A DNA stretch of 64,000 nt from Clavelina lepadiformis (Eukaryota; Chordata; Ascidiacea; Aplousobranchia; Clavelinidae), in NCBI RefSeq assembly GCF_947623445.1, contig NC_135240.1, forward strand, positions 23,994,001 to 24,058,000. Reading direction: 5' to 3'. Below are positions 34,548 through 48,590 of the stretch, in pieces. The notes below the pieces were generated by a model. The model saw only the letters and a program-made list of their open reading frames with translations. It was not told where the DNA came from and did not search any database. The first letter of the stretch is position 1. Each line of letters begins with the position of its first letter. The translations under genes were made by a program, and so were the position numbers.

Positions 34548-37500
34548 ATTATATTTAAGATATATAGAAAACAGTATCTTCCACTAAGCCTAAATAATCG
34601 GATAGAGAAAGCTATCAGCCTGCAAAAACAATTCATATTAGTATTGAACATAACTTACAGAATAGGCATGCAACATGTGCCTTTCATTCTGAGCGAATTC
34701 ATGACTCCCTAATATATTAGGCCTGCTACAGTACTACGACAGTTAAAGACTTACTCGCTACAGGTTGAAACGGTATATGTATCTGAGCAGCAACTCTCTA
34801 CAAGTGCAAACCCAGTAACTAGCTTATCCAGTTGTCCCTGTCAACCTAGGCCTATAATGTTTCATCGCAACGTCAAATATCAATTGTAGGTATTATGAAA
34901 ATGACCGCATCAATTCCTGATGATTCCTTGTAGTCAATTTCCGAGTAAAATACAACTAGCTGCAAATTCGAGCACAAAAAATCGGCCAAGTTTATCACAA
35001 CTAATCTCAGCCTAAACAGCGACCGATCTTCAGGGGCTTGCAACTGGTTGTGTTACGGCCTTTCTTTACAACTGCGAGCGAGTTGTACGATGCTTGTCTG
35101 GACTCGCCTCTCAAAACAACAAGTTTAAACACCAACCGCTCCCAACCGTTTCTTATCCACGCATTTGTCCGTTTTTCTTCTTTTACTCGCGCTCGCCGCT
35201 CCTTCGGTTTCTTTTTTGCTTGGTGTTTTTCTTTATTTCTCTTCCTCCACCGCGAGTACATCTGTCGCGTTCGTCACTCAACCGTAATCGATTTGGTTTG
35301 CCCCATCGACTGGTGATGTGCAGTGTGACGCTTAAGGCTCCGGTTGAATTACTGCTATTTGCCTCGACCAATGAACGTGCTCCATAAAGTGAAGCATCAC
35401 TCAAACTAGTCTGTTTCTACTCAACGCATCTCCAGTTTTAATTTCGTATACAAGACATTGACATTTACTTTTAAAAACTATACTCATGTATCGGATGATG
35501 CTTGAACGTGGCGATTCTCCATGACACTTACAAGATCCGCTAAACAACAGTTGTTATACCGCTGTGCGAATTTATATATTTTATAATTGCAGTTATAAAT
35601 CCGCCTCCCTACTGTTGCTTTTAAGCAACCAATAGAACCGAAACTTTATTACTTTCATTTTGATATGTTGTTACAAGTAATAATTTCGCTGGTTACAGCT
35701 TCAGTTTAATTTTCAGCCTAAAAACACTTTCGCATCGCCTGGAAGCCTTCATCGTTATTCAAGTCGACTTTTATGAGCTCCACAGGTAGCCGGACTGGCA
35801 CGCGCTAAATTTCATGGAATTCAATTTTGAAAAAGCGCTTATAATTGCTGAACAACTGCTGTCGTTTCAAAAGCAACATACGGCAGGCGTTAAATAAAAG
35901 AGACATATGTGACCAAAGGCGACCCTGCGCTTTACGCCTGACAATTTGTGACGTGACAACAGATGGAGCGAAAAAGTGTGGCCAAGTGTGCAAGTGTGAT
36001 ATCGCAAGCAATCAATAATATACCATCTTGTGAGGCATTGTTTTTTAAGTCGCTGTGAAACAAGGGCATTCAATCGGTTATATTTTCTTTCCGTTGTAAA
36101 ACACAAATTAGTTTGAACCAAATTGGTTGATAAATTGTAGCACAATCACAAAGCAAGCTAACAGCCGTGCAACGAAATGCGATATTTAAGAAATGTTAAA
36201 CGTACGTATTACGCAGAGCGACTGTTTTTTTTTCAGTACTGGCCTTATTAGTCTGATTCGAGTTCTGGTTTTGTCTTTCATCGCTCAACACTTGGAAGTT
36301 AAAGCCGATTTTAGCCGATAAAGTATTTTATAAAATTTCTTAATTTGGCAAGATTTAAACGTCTTTTAGACCAAAGTTCACTGAGAAAAACCGAATTAGC
36401 CGTTTTCAATTAAGAAAGCAGCAGGATTGACTGCTTCGTTTTAAACGTAGTCTAAAGGCAGAATATATAACAACACTTAGAAGGTTAAGTTTTAATTATT
36501 GAACACGATGGTACACTTATGAAGCAAGCTCAAGCTCGTGTTGAATAATTTAAAGTAAATCTTTGGAATGCTACAATGTATTCTGCAGTTGATATTATAT
36601 ACTGAGGTTATCACGGTTCAACCGCAGTCCATTTTCATGCACGTTGCATTCAAAACCAACACAACGACAACCAATTGTACAAAAAGGAAGTGTAAAAATC
36701 TTCTTAACTTTGGAGTTGTCCCAACACAGGAATTGCTCAGCCTTTCGAAAAAGCGGCTTCTGCAGCGTCTTATAAAAATGTCCGTATATGCAGCTGTCGC
36801 GTCCCTGGCACGAGTCATGGGATTCTAGTTGTTGAGTTGGCACAATGATGAATCGGCAAACTTATGACTCCATCACGGGCAATTTTTGCACGCGCGTACA
36901 CGAAGTTGGGCTCTTTGTTTGCCGTTGCAGTGAAAATGGAATGCGTTTGCAGTTTGTTGTTTTCCTGTATCCGTGTGAATTTACAAGGCAAAAGCAAACT
37001 GTCCAGCGATCATGTCCTACTTTTATACGTTTTCGCGCCCTTATTTCGTTTTCTCTGCAACTAGGTGCTATTTTGACAAGTTCTTTGAATTGCGCAATTT
37101 CTATGGCACTCATTTTTGGAACTTGAACTACTTCGAGTTGGCCTCGTCAAGTTTAAAACATTCGTTTTTATCTAAATTACTGTCTTTTAATCCGATATTT
37201 ACAGAACATAAAAGCAAATATTGACAAGCGGTTACATATACCACGACGCAGCGTCCCGTCAAAGACGATATATTGATCAATAATGGCGTAGTCAAGCGAA
37301 ACTGACAGAAAGTTGACATGCGCAAATAAAAGGCAGTAAAATATCTGGATAAAAATAAGTAAAATTGCGATTAGTGTTCTCTAGTCTACAGAACTCACTT
37401 CAAACATTTTCATTACATTCCTATCAGACGTCCTTGGACAGGTCATAAACTTCGGCAGATGATTTTGTACGTGACATGGCGCCTGTCGTAGACTAAAATT

Positions 37501-40500
37501 TTGCGCAACTGGCGCGGGTCTTTTTGCGAATTGCGGTTACTGCGTCGTGTAAAGTTCTTTCCCCTCATGGATTTCCTTCCCGAACTTGACATAATCGCGA
37601 TTGTTTTGTCAAAATTGAAGGCTTGCAGTCTAGGTAGGTGCTAGCAAATAGTAGCCTTTAGTTATACCGTACGTCGCCTTGGTAAAATAAAGCGTTTGGT
37701 TCCTTCCGACGCTCGCATAACTTTTTGCTATCAGCCCAAACATAATGCTCATGAGAGATCATACGATAGGTTTTATTCTGAAGCAAAATCGTTGCTGATC
37801 ATTCACGACATCGCAATTTTCCGAAGACCGAGAAGAAAGCGTTGTGAGGAAAACTAATAAACAAAGGCCACGAAACCCAGTAAACATGTTTTTTGGGAAA
37901 AAAGCGTAAATTATGACGTTACAATTTCAGTAACTTGCTTAGGTGCTGACGCGCTGCGTCCCGTCATCTTAACCGAATCAAGCTCTTAAATTGATCATCA
38001 TCGTTAACAAGCAGTTTGTCAATCTAGTTCAGTCAACCCATGACTGTCGCGAAACGAATTGGAAGACACATATTTGGCAGTCTGACAAAACTGCACTATG
38101 GACCAACGTGATCGTATCAGTTGATGACAACACCACGCCTAGTGTACCTCGACACACGAAATGTTCATTATCCTAGGTACCTAATAGCCCTAGAGTCAAC
38201 AGGCGTAGTATGCTTTGTTATCAAACAAGAGTCTGTGATGCTCGTTTGTGTTTGTTTTCAAGAACACTATTTTCGAATAGGGTTTCATCTTACAACAAAA
38301 TCTGTGGGGAAAACTTATCGCTTTAACCAAACCTGGCGATTCCCAAGTTGTGCGTTGTCATTTACTATTGACGTCGTGATTTTGAAGGTCGTATATGCAT
38401 TTAAAATTCGAACTCACGCCTACAAGTGCGTCAATTAATCTCGAGGTGTTTTGGAAACAAAACCAACTAGAATAAATGTAATCTAGGTGAAAGCTATTTA
38501 AACAGCTATACTCAGACAATATTGTGTAATGTATGATCGTTTAAGTGGCGTTTTCTCAATAAATATCATGTTTTCATGCGAAGGTGAATCTACACAAGTT
38601 GAAAGAGTCGTTTGTGGGTTGAAATTGATCACAAGTGATAACTTAAATACGACGTAAAGATAACAAGCAACGCCATTTGTGCTCGTATTGTAAATGTTTG
38701 GAAATTGTTATTGTTGTGATTAAGTCTATTGCGAAACGATCTCGGTTGACCTTTTGTATACATACGGGACGACGCCTGACCGCACCCAACCCACTATCAT
38801 TGCTTTTCTGCTGCCTCATAACAACGTACACCGTTGTTGAATGTTCATGCCTGAAATACATAAACCTATTTGCCCTCTGCGTATACATTTGGAACAATTT
38901 TACCTTGGGGCATGATATCCCAATTAGATAGTAAAATTGTTTTGGCCAGCCACCGGTTCGAAGAACGCATAAAATTCATCGAAAACAAACTTTTAACGGC
39001 AGGCTCGCAAAATACGAAAACAATAAAAGCAAGTCGATGAATTTGAACGGTTGATTTAAGCAAGACAGATCGCTTACAAAAGCTGTGACCAGTTTAGGAG
39101 AAAGCGCACTGCAGAGACCCTTGTTGTTTTCTCTGTTATGAAACATATTTGAGGTGTTTGTGATGAAGTACGCTAAGAACCCGTTTTGATGACGTCATGT
39201 TCTTAATAAACGTTAAGTTGATTTACAAGCCGTGAGCAAAGATAGCCAGAAACCGCAATGAGTCGCTCGTCCCGCAGTTTCCCGCCCAGAACAGTCACGT
39301 GATAAGGCGAGGTTGCAAAGCTGCGTTGAATGCTGCAAAGAGCACCCAGCAGCGTAGTATTTCGAAATGCTTCTCAGTGCATAGAACATAGATAGATTAA
39401 ACTACTTGCTAGCTGTCTCGGCTGTTGATTTAGGCCCGTTTGTTTTGCCAGCTAGTGCGAGTAACGAGCACTGCTACTCCAAATAATACGATTTTATGAA
39501 CAAACAAAAACTCGTTATCTATAGTTTCCATAACCTAATACAAGAACTGAACTCTGCACGTTGCAAAAACATAATAAGCTACACGTACGTTTTACGTGAC
39601 TAAACGACCGTCGAAAATTTACAGCCATAGTAATAAACCAAAGCGAAGCATATTCAAATGGTCAGCCAGTTCAAAGACTACAATTCTAAATCATATTAAT
39701 CCTGTTCGTAAAGCCAATATCAACACTGGGTTAGGGTTTCTTTGTTGTTAATAAGGAAGCATGATGTTGTAAGCTTCTTAACTTGAACTTTTGTCCGGTT
39801 TTAGAAACAACCAAAAGGGATTTGTAACAAAAACTGTATTATCCATGTGGTTTAAAATAAGTTTTGTTGTTTGTCTGAATATTAAAGCAGTGGAAAAGAA
39901 ATTGGAGCATATTTATTAATTACTACGTTAATCCGGAATTCGGATGTAACAAACAGCAATAAATTCTAAATATTAATTGACTGTCCTGCGTTTAAAATTC
40001 ATTTATTTCCGCGTATTCTCTATTTATAGTTCCCGCTTCACGAACACCGACATGGGTCGTTTTAATTTTCACCAACTTTTAGATTGCGTTACGATTTCGT
40101 CTGATTGGTAACCGTAAGTCTCTAAATAAGGACATGGCGTGATATAAGTTGAAAACAAAACGCACAGTAAGCAAAGTTGTGGTTTTCGGCGTTCCAAACC
40201 TTGCCTATGGATTGCCAATTGGCCTGATTCAGATAACATCGTACGATAGCGCGTCCAATGGCTGACATTGCCATTTTCAAACCCCCCGTGAGTTTCAACT
40301 ATAAGATCTGCCATTCGAGACCTGCCAATTCGTCAGCATCCCTCCATTCTTAACTAAGGTTGATGGTGAAATGTTTTCTTTTTTTTGGGCAATAGATCAA
40401 CGTTCCTATATGTAAATGGCTCTAGTTGTAAGACGGCTTCTTCCCACTGATTCAAGGTAATTGTTAATCGAAAATGTCGTTCGCTCTTGACTCAATTTCA

Positions 40501-43500
40501 TTAAAATGAAATTTACTGATCATTTGTTCGGGTATTTGCTTCATTATGATTGTTTAAGATAACCCTATAATTAATGAGAAAGTTATTTTGCAGCGAACCT
40601 AAAGCTGTTTAGAATGGCCACGTTCGGAAATCGGCTATAAATCACAAGATTATGATAGCGTGGACTCCCTATGGCTTCTGTGATAAAGAACGCAGCTGAC
40701 CCTGCGAAGAAGGCCTGTTTTTTAATAAGGAACGCTATATAAGGAGTAACAATAGTCGGACGTATTATCCACACAGGAAGTGGGCGTCGAAATGAAACAT
40801 AGAAATTGACCAGAAATGCGGTCCGTTTTTGCCAAGCGCGCATGTATCATAGCCTACTACTGTTATAGTAATACCGGTTATCAAAGCCTGTCGTGACAAC
40901 CAAAATAACATGTTTGCGACGGCCAATAAGCTAACGAAAGCGCTTGAAACGATATTAGAAAGGGTTACTCTCGAACACGGATGGGATGACAGTTGCGCGG
41001 GTTTAATGCAGGTCAAACGCAACGACTTGTAAAATTGTGGTTCTTTGTTTTTCCTGCCAGGAGTTAATGTTTGTTCAACAAAAAACGGGAAGCATCGCTG
41101 AGTACAATAGGCTTTTTATGATTATGTTATGCTAAGCGATAACTTTGTTTCAAATTAACCAAGGAAAAGGAAGTAGCGGTGGTAGTTTTAAACCCCTTAA
41201 TTACTCTGCTTCGCTAGATATGGCACGCGGCCGTGTTGCAATTACGCAGCCGTTAACGTGAAAAGAACGGAACAAATCATAAGAAACACGGACTTAAACA
41301 TCGGAGTAATTACTTTTTTATTGCCTAATTACTACCCACATGTACTTACACGCTTTTCGCATGGAAGGTTTGTCATAAACAAGCAAAAAACTGTCCGTTA
41401 ATTGATGAAAAATCATTATGAAAGTGCTACGCAAGAAAAATGTTTGGCCAATACTGATACCATATTTGTGCAAATTAACCACAATTTATTTCAGTCAACA
41501 GCGCGGTCCATGAAATTATTTGTCATTAAGAAGGTATAGGTCATTGTGAAGGACATGATTAAATTTCCAAGTGTACATCTTCGCTTCCACCAGCTTGGAA
41601 GTGCTAACAGAATGCAACCTCAAAACAGCAACTGGCGTTTACGCAAGTTGTATTTCACGCAAGGTTCTATTTGTTCTATACAAGTTCTGGCATTTTCGGT
41701 AGTTGTAGTCAAAAGTATTGTAATAGAATTTTTTAACCAAAAATAGGCCGCCTGGCAAGCATATAGTAATAGCTCGTATGAGCAACTGCCTCAGCGAAAT
41801 GTTGAAGCGGCTGTAAGCTGTTTGGAATTACTGTTAAGTTCCAGTTCGGCTGAACCAATAATTTGTTTTTGATTATTATCTATATGTGCTTGAATATCCA
41901 GAATCCGCAGTATATTCCACTCTTTACGGCCTTAAAATTTTCACGGCGTTTTATGCGATATACTATATTTTATACTGGACGTTTAGCTCACGCGACGAGA
42001 AAGTCACTGATCAGAGGTGGAGGTTTTATCATTTTTAAGAGCGAAGTTACTGGGCTACCTGACCACGAAACTAAAGTATTTAATCAGAGTCGGTGACACT
42101 TTGATAAAGTTTTACGGAGTTCTTACGGCTCTTCCCCAACAAGATGTTACTTTAAAAATCAAAGGTTTCTTTCCGGTCGAACATGACGTGTGATGGCACT
42201 TCTGAGGAAACTTACAGCTATTTTGTTTGGCAAGCGCGGTGGGGTGCTATGTAAATGGTACCAGCTTGTGCAATGTCCGAAATGATTTCGGACTGACAAA
42301 ATGCCGTAAATACGGTCTCCACGAAGTGTGATGTTGCACAGCTGGGAATACATAGAATGGTGCTTGACTTTCCCTAGCACTTAATACGTTCTAAAATATT
42401 TGTTTTAGCTGTTAAGCGGCCAATTTAGTCGCCTATTAACTAGATATCGTTGCATGTGCATACAGTTATTTGTTTGCGCTCAACAATTAAAGATCACACC
42501 CCCTCATAGTAACATCGCACTTTAAATGGAAGCAGTCGCAGCTGTTGTTGTTTCATCCATAAATTATTTATTAATCTCCTGACATTTCATCGTTTGCGTT
42601 GAGTTATTTAAAATTTAGCAAAATGACAAGTCATTTCACAACGATTATTTTAAATATTAATCGTGCAATACTGCATCAAAAAATTATCACAGAAAACGGG
42701 CACGAATGAGATCGGAAAGTTGTTTTCAACGTATTTGTTTATCTTAAAATATCTCTTGGAAACCTCGACAAGCAGCTTCGGAATGTATAAGCGTCAAGGC
42801 AGTGCTTAATATATCATATAGCTACCATAGTGTAACGGCATTTCGTAGTAGACTGAAGATGATAATTCACTCAAGTGTTTCGTACCACTATGTGCACGAG
42901 TACTCCGTCCAAGATAAACAGGTTAATTATAACTTTTCGCTGTTGTCATAGCGATACTGACGTAAGCAGCATAGTAAAATGGTACCGGGAGTTTACCTGT
43001 GTTGGAACGGAGAAGACCAAAATCAAGAATCTTTTCTCAACATAAATTTTAATCATATAATGAAACGAGTGGCAGCAAAGCGTGAACTTTTAGTTACAAT
43101 GTAAATGCATAGAAAATAAATATACTACTACTGTACATAAAGAAAGCAAGTCGTGTCGAACGGAAAATAACACGAAAACTGATGGACGTCTGAACATGGT
43201 CTTGGCGATGGCAAGTGTGACTTCATTGGTTGTCGGCGTCCTAGAAAAAAAAGACAAGTTTTAATCGTGCGCGGCTCAACAACCAACGATAGTAAATCGA
43301 AAGGCACCGCTGGGTCATGTTTTGTAATAAGAGATACAAGCTACGATAACTTACAGGCGCGTAACCTTAGGCTATAACAAAACAGTTGTCACTTTGCAAC
43401 ACATTTTGTTGATGGAAGATCACAAAAATCTAATGGTCGTTAACTTAAGGCGCGTGGCCTGTTTTATGTGGCACCTGTTTTTACGTGACCTTCGCATGCC

Positions 43501-44728
43501 TTAGAAAGTTTCCGTGTTTCCCCACGAGATTTTAAAAATGCGATCTTTAAATTTGGATTACAAACAGTAGCGATAGCGATTTAAGCTGCGTCGTAACAGG
43601 TGGTGTTTTTGACTACAGTTTTCTTTGTTAAATGTAGATAAGCTCATGTTTACAGAGCCTTCCCTTGCCTTGACTTGTAGTGGGTAAGCCAAAAAGACGT
43701 TATTATGACTCAAAGGTTCGATGCTGCAACATAACATGGACCTACGAAAAGCAAAACCAAACTTCAAGTGGAAAATTACTAATTTGCGCCATCTCCCGCA
43801 AAAGTAGTTTCAAGATTAGTTAAGTCGCCGTTCCGTACCATTAAGCGCGCACACTTCCAACCATAAAGAAGATCGGACAGCTAGGCGCACGCCAGCTATT
43901 AAGATTACTTGATTGTGTGCTCAAGCGTTTATGTTAAAACAGCAGATATGTTGCGTAATAATTACAGTCTTACTCCGTGCTAAACAGATATCACTTTGCT
44001 TTTGCAAAGTTACAAAATGGCGGTTTTAACCTTTCGCAAAAAGTGGACGATTTCTGGGGCTATTTTTACATGCTGGATGATTTATTGTTATTTCGTGTTT
44101 TTGTAACATTCAATGAAGTTTTCAAAAGCGACATAAAATAAACGTCATTGTCTCCAAACTCCAAAAGTCCCTTTGTGTTCAATGATGCGTTTTTTTTTTC
44201 AGCAAAAAGAGCGAAAAATACAATCGAACTGTTTGTTTCGACAGACAACGGTCGTTCACCACCGACGTCTACGATTTCCAAAAACAAACCGAAGGGGGTT
44301 TCCTACAAAGAACTTGCCCGGGCCGGCTCGCTTAATTTACATGTCCATATAGATTGATATGCGTTACTTTGTCTCAAACATCATGCCCGACACATTCTTT
44401 CAGCTTTATACCCACCATAGCTTAACCTTGTTTTGGTCGTAAATCGTATAATAACGAACGGGGAAACGCTTTTAATCCTTCCAAGCACCCACCAAGACAT
44501 AAATCTTTAGGGAACTGCAAAAAGGGACTTTAACTGCTCTCGGTTTAACCGGCAGGCATTGGAGACGAACTTGCACAGAATAACCCCGGCAGTGAATCAT
44601 TTGCTGAAAAGGAGCAACGACCCAAAGCCGCCACGGTTCGGCGGTAATTTCAACAAGAAGTTTAGGAGTATTATCCATACTACGGCGAGCTTGTATGTTT
44701 TAGGTATTTGCCGGGGTGGAAGTATTAC
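34548..44728. other. Long gene-poor tract between the two CDK-inhibitor genes
   Basis: About 10 kb, upstream of the p27-like gene and downstream of the second one. The first kilobase includes a CT-rich, unusually open block (34990-35400) that may be 5' UTR or promoter of the p27-like gene. A composite CCCGCC/TCACGTGAT element lies at 39278-39309. The open frames near 36.6-37.1, 38.7, 40.1 and 40.6-41.0 kb overlap each other on both strands and show no domain. 44066-44600 could contain the 3' exons of the second inhibitor, but none could be chosen. Confidence 0.4.
39278..39309. promoter_or_regulatory. Composite E2F-like plus E-box element, site 1
   Basis: TTTCCCGCC at 39278-39286 matches the E2F consensus. 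Eight bases later TCACGTGAT (39295-39303) contains the CACGTG E-box bound by bHLH-ZIP factors, and AAGGCG follows directly. The site lies about 4.7 kb upstream of the p27-like start. The same arrangement and spacing occur at 49846-49875. Confidence 0.4.
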
Positions 44729-47069
44729 CTTGATAAATTCGCCGTTGGTCTGCCGCGCTTGTTTTAAAAGAGACCTGACATCTCGATTAGGTCTACGTCG
44801 AACAACTTTTGCGCCAAGTCGTGCTTTTCCCGGCTGGGTGCGATGGGCTGGTCGACCTGATTTCCTGCTGCGATGCGCATCTGTAAACAGAAAAATAAAC
44901 GATTTTAGTGACTTGTGATCATTATCGTGGGTTGCTACCCTTCCATTAAGCACTACGCGTGACCTAAATACACATAAAAGAGGTCGTCAGGCTATCTTTC
45001 CTGCTACGTCATAATGGAAAGCTGAATGACTGAAAGTAACCATATCATTGCACCGACAATACAGTAATGCTGTGTGTAATACGTATGTAACTATTTGGCT
45101 AGTTCATGTTAGTTAGAAGCAATAGCTTAAATGATAATGGTTAGTAACGCATAACATCCGTTTTTAATTATTATGAACATATTTGGTGTTCCGACTAACA
45201 TTCTAATCTGAAATTCCATTGCCAAGAATTGTAGTACGCCCATTCTATTTTAGGTGAAATGAATTTAAATGAAGGTAACTACAATACGTACCAAAAAAGT
45301 CTACAGTTGTATATGTGACCGATTTTACAACATCAGGAAACTACTTCACTGACAAAATGTCGGCGGGAAATATACGTCGGATAATGTGTAGATAAACATT
45401 CGGCCAAATGCGAACTAACTATGTCGGGAGAGTCGCAATGACAGTATCTTTTAAATGAGTACATTTTTTATAAGAAACTGTAGAGGCCTCTTTCCGGATG
45501 TTATGAAACTCTGGTGTTGGAATAACTTAAAATTAAGAACTGTTTTTCGAAATTGTCCAACTTATCTCAGAAATTTGCTACTGGCGCAACCAATCGTTTG
45601 TTGTGCTCGTGTTAAACGCGACCAGTAGCCAGAATATTGTACGACTATATTCAAAACCTTACAGTAATTTAACTCCAATTCTACTATTTTCTTAACCAAA
45701 AACCGCTAATTCGACTTATGTTTATACCGAATCTTGCTTAAACAAGGTCATGTCTTGATCAGTTAAAAAGTCGCTCTATAGTCTATAAGCTTTGTGCCCA
45801 AGTTTAAGGCCAAGTTACTAGAAGCTTCAACTCAAAGTTTCTTACGAAAAGGTACCTCAGTAAAATTGCGGTTAGAAACAACCGACATCGAAGTTATTTA
45901 TTTCTTAAAATAAAATTCGTAAAAAGTTTGCTTCTTCACAGGGAAATCTATCGTAAGGAAAATAATTGGGCATCCATATTGATTTCGTGAAAGGAATAAG
46001 ACCAAGACGAGGATTACTCAAAAATATTTAAACATACCTATTACCGGATGTAATAAGATAAATACCGTAATAACTAGATAAACATGGAAAAGACACGATA
46101 ACTTGTAACTATATTATTTAAGCCGTTATGAAATTGTTACGGGGATGATTTAATTCTATTATTGGTATAACCCCCCCCCCCCCCAAAACAGTATACATTT
46201 GTTCTAAAACGGTAATTCAGCGCTGGTTCTATTCAAGAGTAAACCTTAATTGAATCAGAACCCGGAAATACATGTTGGAAATTGTTGCACACGTAAACGT
46301 TTCTTTTTGACTCTGGTACCACTTAGGACTTATGTTAATACGTCAAAACAACAATTGCAAAACATTGACAGCTTTTACATGACAAAACTTTGCAAAAATT
46401 ACCGTCATAGTCGACACATGGTCTCATGCAAGACGGGATGTAATACATGAATTTCATATTACCTATGAACTTACTTCTTATTTTGTCTTGACGGCAGGGG
46501 TGACGTGCCGGGACTGATTCCAATTCTTCCGGTGAGGAGGGAGGTGTGAGACATACTAGTACAGGCTGCTGCGTTTGCTCACTTGTGGCTTCTTTGTCGA
46601 TACTATACGTTGGTTCTTTGGACGACAAGCTTTTGAATTCTTTAAACGGCGAGCACAGAAACGGTACCGGTGATTCTGGCCGTGTGGAACGCAGATTCTT
46701 TCCTAGGTTTATCCGCATCAGGCTTAACCGCTTTGAATCCCCAGAAAGGTCCTGCGCCTTGTCGATTGGTACCCAGTCATATACTGGAATAACTGCTGTT
46801 TTTGAGCTCGTTCTTCGATGCTCTTTCTTTAAGCACCCGTTTGATTCGATAATGGTGTTGCGACACCAGCGTTTTAAAAATGCAGTCTGTTCTTTCTTCA
46901 TGGCATCTGATAATAGTGTTTTAACAGCAAAACCATCCGCCGTAGTTCTGTTGAACAAATTAACACATGTTGAGCTGACGGCTGGACTATCACTGGGGTG
47001 TATAAGGCGACCAGTCCGCGTAAAAGCGGAATTTTCAGATGGCAGCTTGGGAATATTGCTACACTGCAT
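44729..47069 (-). CDS. Diverged CDK-inhibitor-like protein (CDKN1 family?), 3' end unresolved
   Basis: Exon 1 is 46475-47069 (ATG at 47069, donor GTAAGT) and exon 2 is 44729-44880, joined in phase, giving 249 codons; the final exon was not identified. A CDI-like N-terminal region has CVNLF at residues 35-39 (cyclin-groove motif), an amphipathic stretch, KRWCRN around W68 in the place of WNFDF, and VYDW at 96-99 in the place of YEW. The FYxRP segment that blocks the ATP site in p27 is not visible. LTPPSSPEE (T175) resembles an Fbw7-type phosphodegron. Exon 2 is very basic (HRSRKSGRPAHR, VVRRRPNRD), a likely nuclear signal. An acceptor (TTTGTTTAG) lies 9 bases before the ATG. Read without a donor, exon 2 would instead end at 44597. 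Confidence 0.6.
46171..46184 (+). repeat. Poly-C tract (14 C) in the first intron of the diverged inhibitor
   Basis: Fourteen consecutive cytosines in otherwise AT-rich intron sequence. Could form a G-rich run in the minus-strand transcript. Length may be unstable. Confidence 0.9.
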
Positions 47070-48570
47070 ATCTATTACCTAAACAAAATCAATATCATTT
47101 AATAATGTAATTAATGTGTAGCAGTTGCAACAGTTGCAATAAAATTGTTGTGTCTTTCAGCAGCATGTCATATTGACAGATAGAAATAGAGATGTCATGC
47201 ATAGATTTAGCAGAAAAAATTGGTCTACAAGCGGAATGGTTTATACTATGTTGCTTGTTAAAATATTCCACCAAAGTCATCATCTAATCATATATAGTTT
47301 AATGTACACACGAATTCATGATACAGGTTGGCAGTTTCTGCAAGCTTCTACGCACCAGAAAAAAGCAAAATAAAATGGCCTATTAAATATGCTACCTACG
47401 TCTGATAATGAAGGCCTACGTACGTAAGTGCACACATATCCGTTTCTGTTGACAAGTCGTAGCATTTAAAAGGTGTACAATAGCCGAGTTTAAAATCCGT
47501 GCGTTTAAATACCTATTGTACCCGCCGACTACGTAGTAGAGCCTTTAACACTGTTGACACTTCTATTCTGATGTTACGCCTGATTTACAGTTGTACAGGG
47601 TATTATCGGTGGGACTGAAATTTAAATCACTGCACGCCTTTTGGTAGGTAATAAATGGAATAACTTGTTTTTGTTTCCTTTATATTCAGCTTGCGAGGCT
47701 AAAGTGGTGCAAATATAACAACAACTTCACGATCTTTTCTAAACCAATTAACTCTGAGCGTTCTGAAACGTGCCTGGGCCTGCCCTTCGTTCACTGATTT
47801 GATGTCACGATCGTCTGATTTTTTACTACAGACTCATTGAGCTATGACGTAGGCATAACAGAAGCGGTTTTGTGTGAACCCGAACTGCAAAGCACTTCCA
47901 TGTTGAACAAGGTATAGCCTTCAAAAGCGATAGTTACGTAAACATTACCCGGGCGTAGTCTACTGCACTAACTACAACTTTTACTAAAACCAATAGTTGT
48001 TCCAAAGCGTTTTTTCCACTACATCTGTTTTCGCAACTATGTCGCAGAAAAACGTGACTTGTTAGTTAAACACCTTGGCAATCTCTGGCATTCTGTAGTA
48101 AACAAAGTGATTCACCGCTATTTGTACGCATTACAGTCGATTTAATCATTATATGCGTAAGATTCTGAAGCTATATTAAATCAGCAACTTTTAAGGAAAA
48201 GTCCAAATCAAGCGTACGAAACGGTTCCGGCAGAAGTTTTCAAAAATATCAAGCGCTCACCAAACCTGGCATAGCTGAAATGCGAATCGCCGAATCTACC
48301 TTCCCTCAAGTTCCCGCCAAGTAATTTCCCCCGCACAGAATTCCCTGGGTTTCACATTGGTTGGTAAATGTGACGTTATACACGGCGAACAGCATTCTTG
48401 GTCGCACTCGTACATACCACTAAAAAACAACGTCACCAACGCTGTAGCACATTAATAAACCTTTGGTAATTATTCATTATGAAACCGATGGAATCCCAAG
48501 CTACCTATTACCTCCAGTATGTGCAAAGGTTAGTACCTGGTCACTATCACCTTACTACGCCCGTGTGTTT

Positions 48571-48590
48571 TGCGCGCGCGCGCGTGTGTG
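48571..48590. repeat. Alternating (GC)n(GT)n dinucleotide tract
   Basis: Twenty bases of strict pyrimidine-purine alternation, mostly CG then TG, a sequence type prone to left-handed Z-DNA. It lies about 1.5 kb upstream of the diverged inhibitor start, followed closely by a TGACGTCA. Confidence 0.8.

Noticed and set aside
34990-35404. Several overlapping open frames on both strands
   Set aside because: CT-rich, purine/pyrimidine-biased sequence leaves all frames open; the products are Arg/Lys or Ser/Phe-rich runs without domains. More likely 5' UTR or promoter DNA.
40069-41022. Three minus-strand open frames of 81-86 codons
   Set aside because: No hydropathy or motif pattern typical of a protein family, no fitting splice sites, and no poly(A) signal; consistent with chance in this composition.
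44066-44600. 3' exons of the diverged CDK inhibitor
   Set aside because: Several acceptors exist but the candidate continuations (for example QMIHCRGYSVQV) lack a PIP box or any family signal, so none was chosen.
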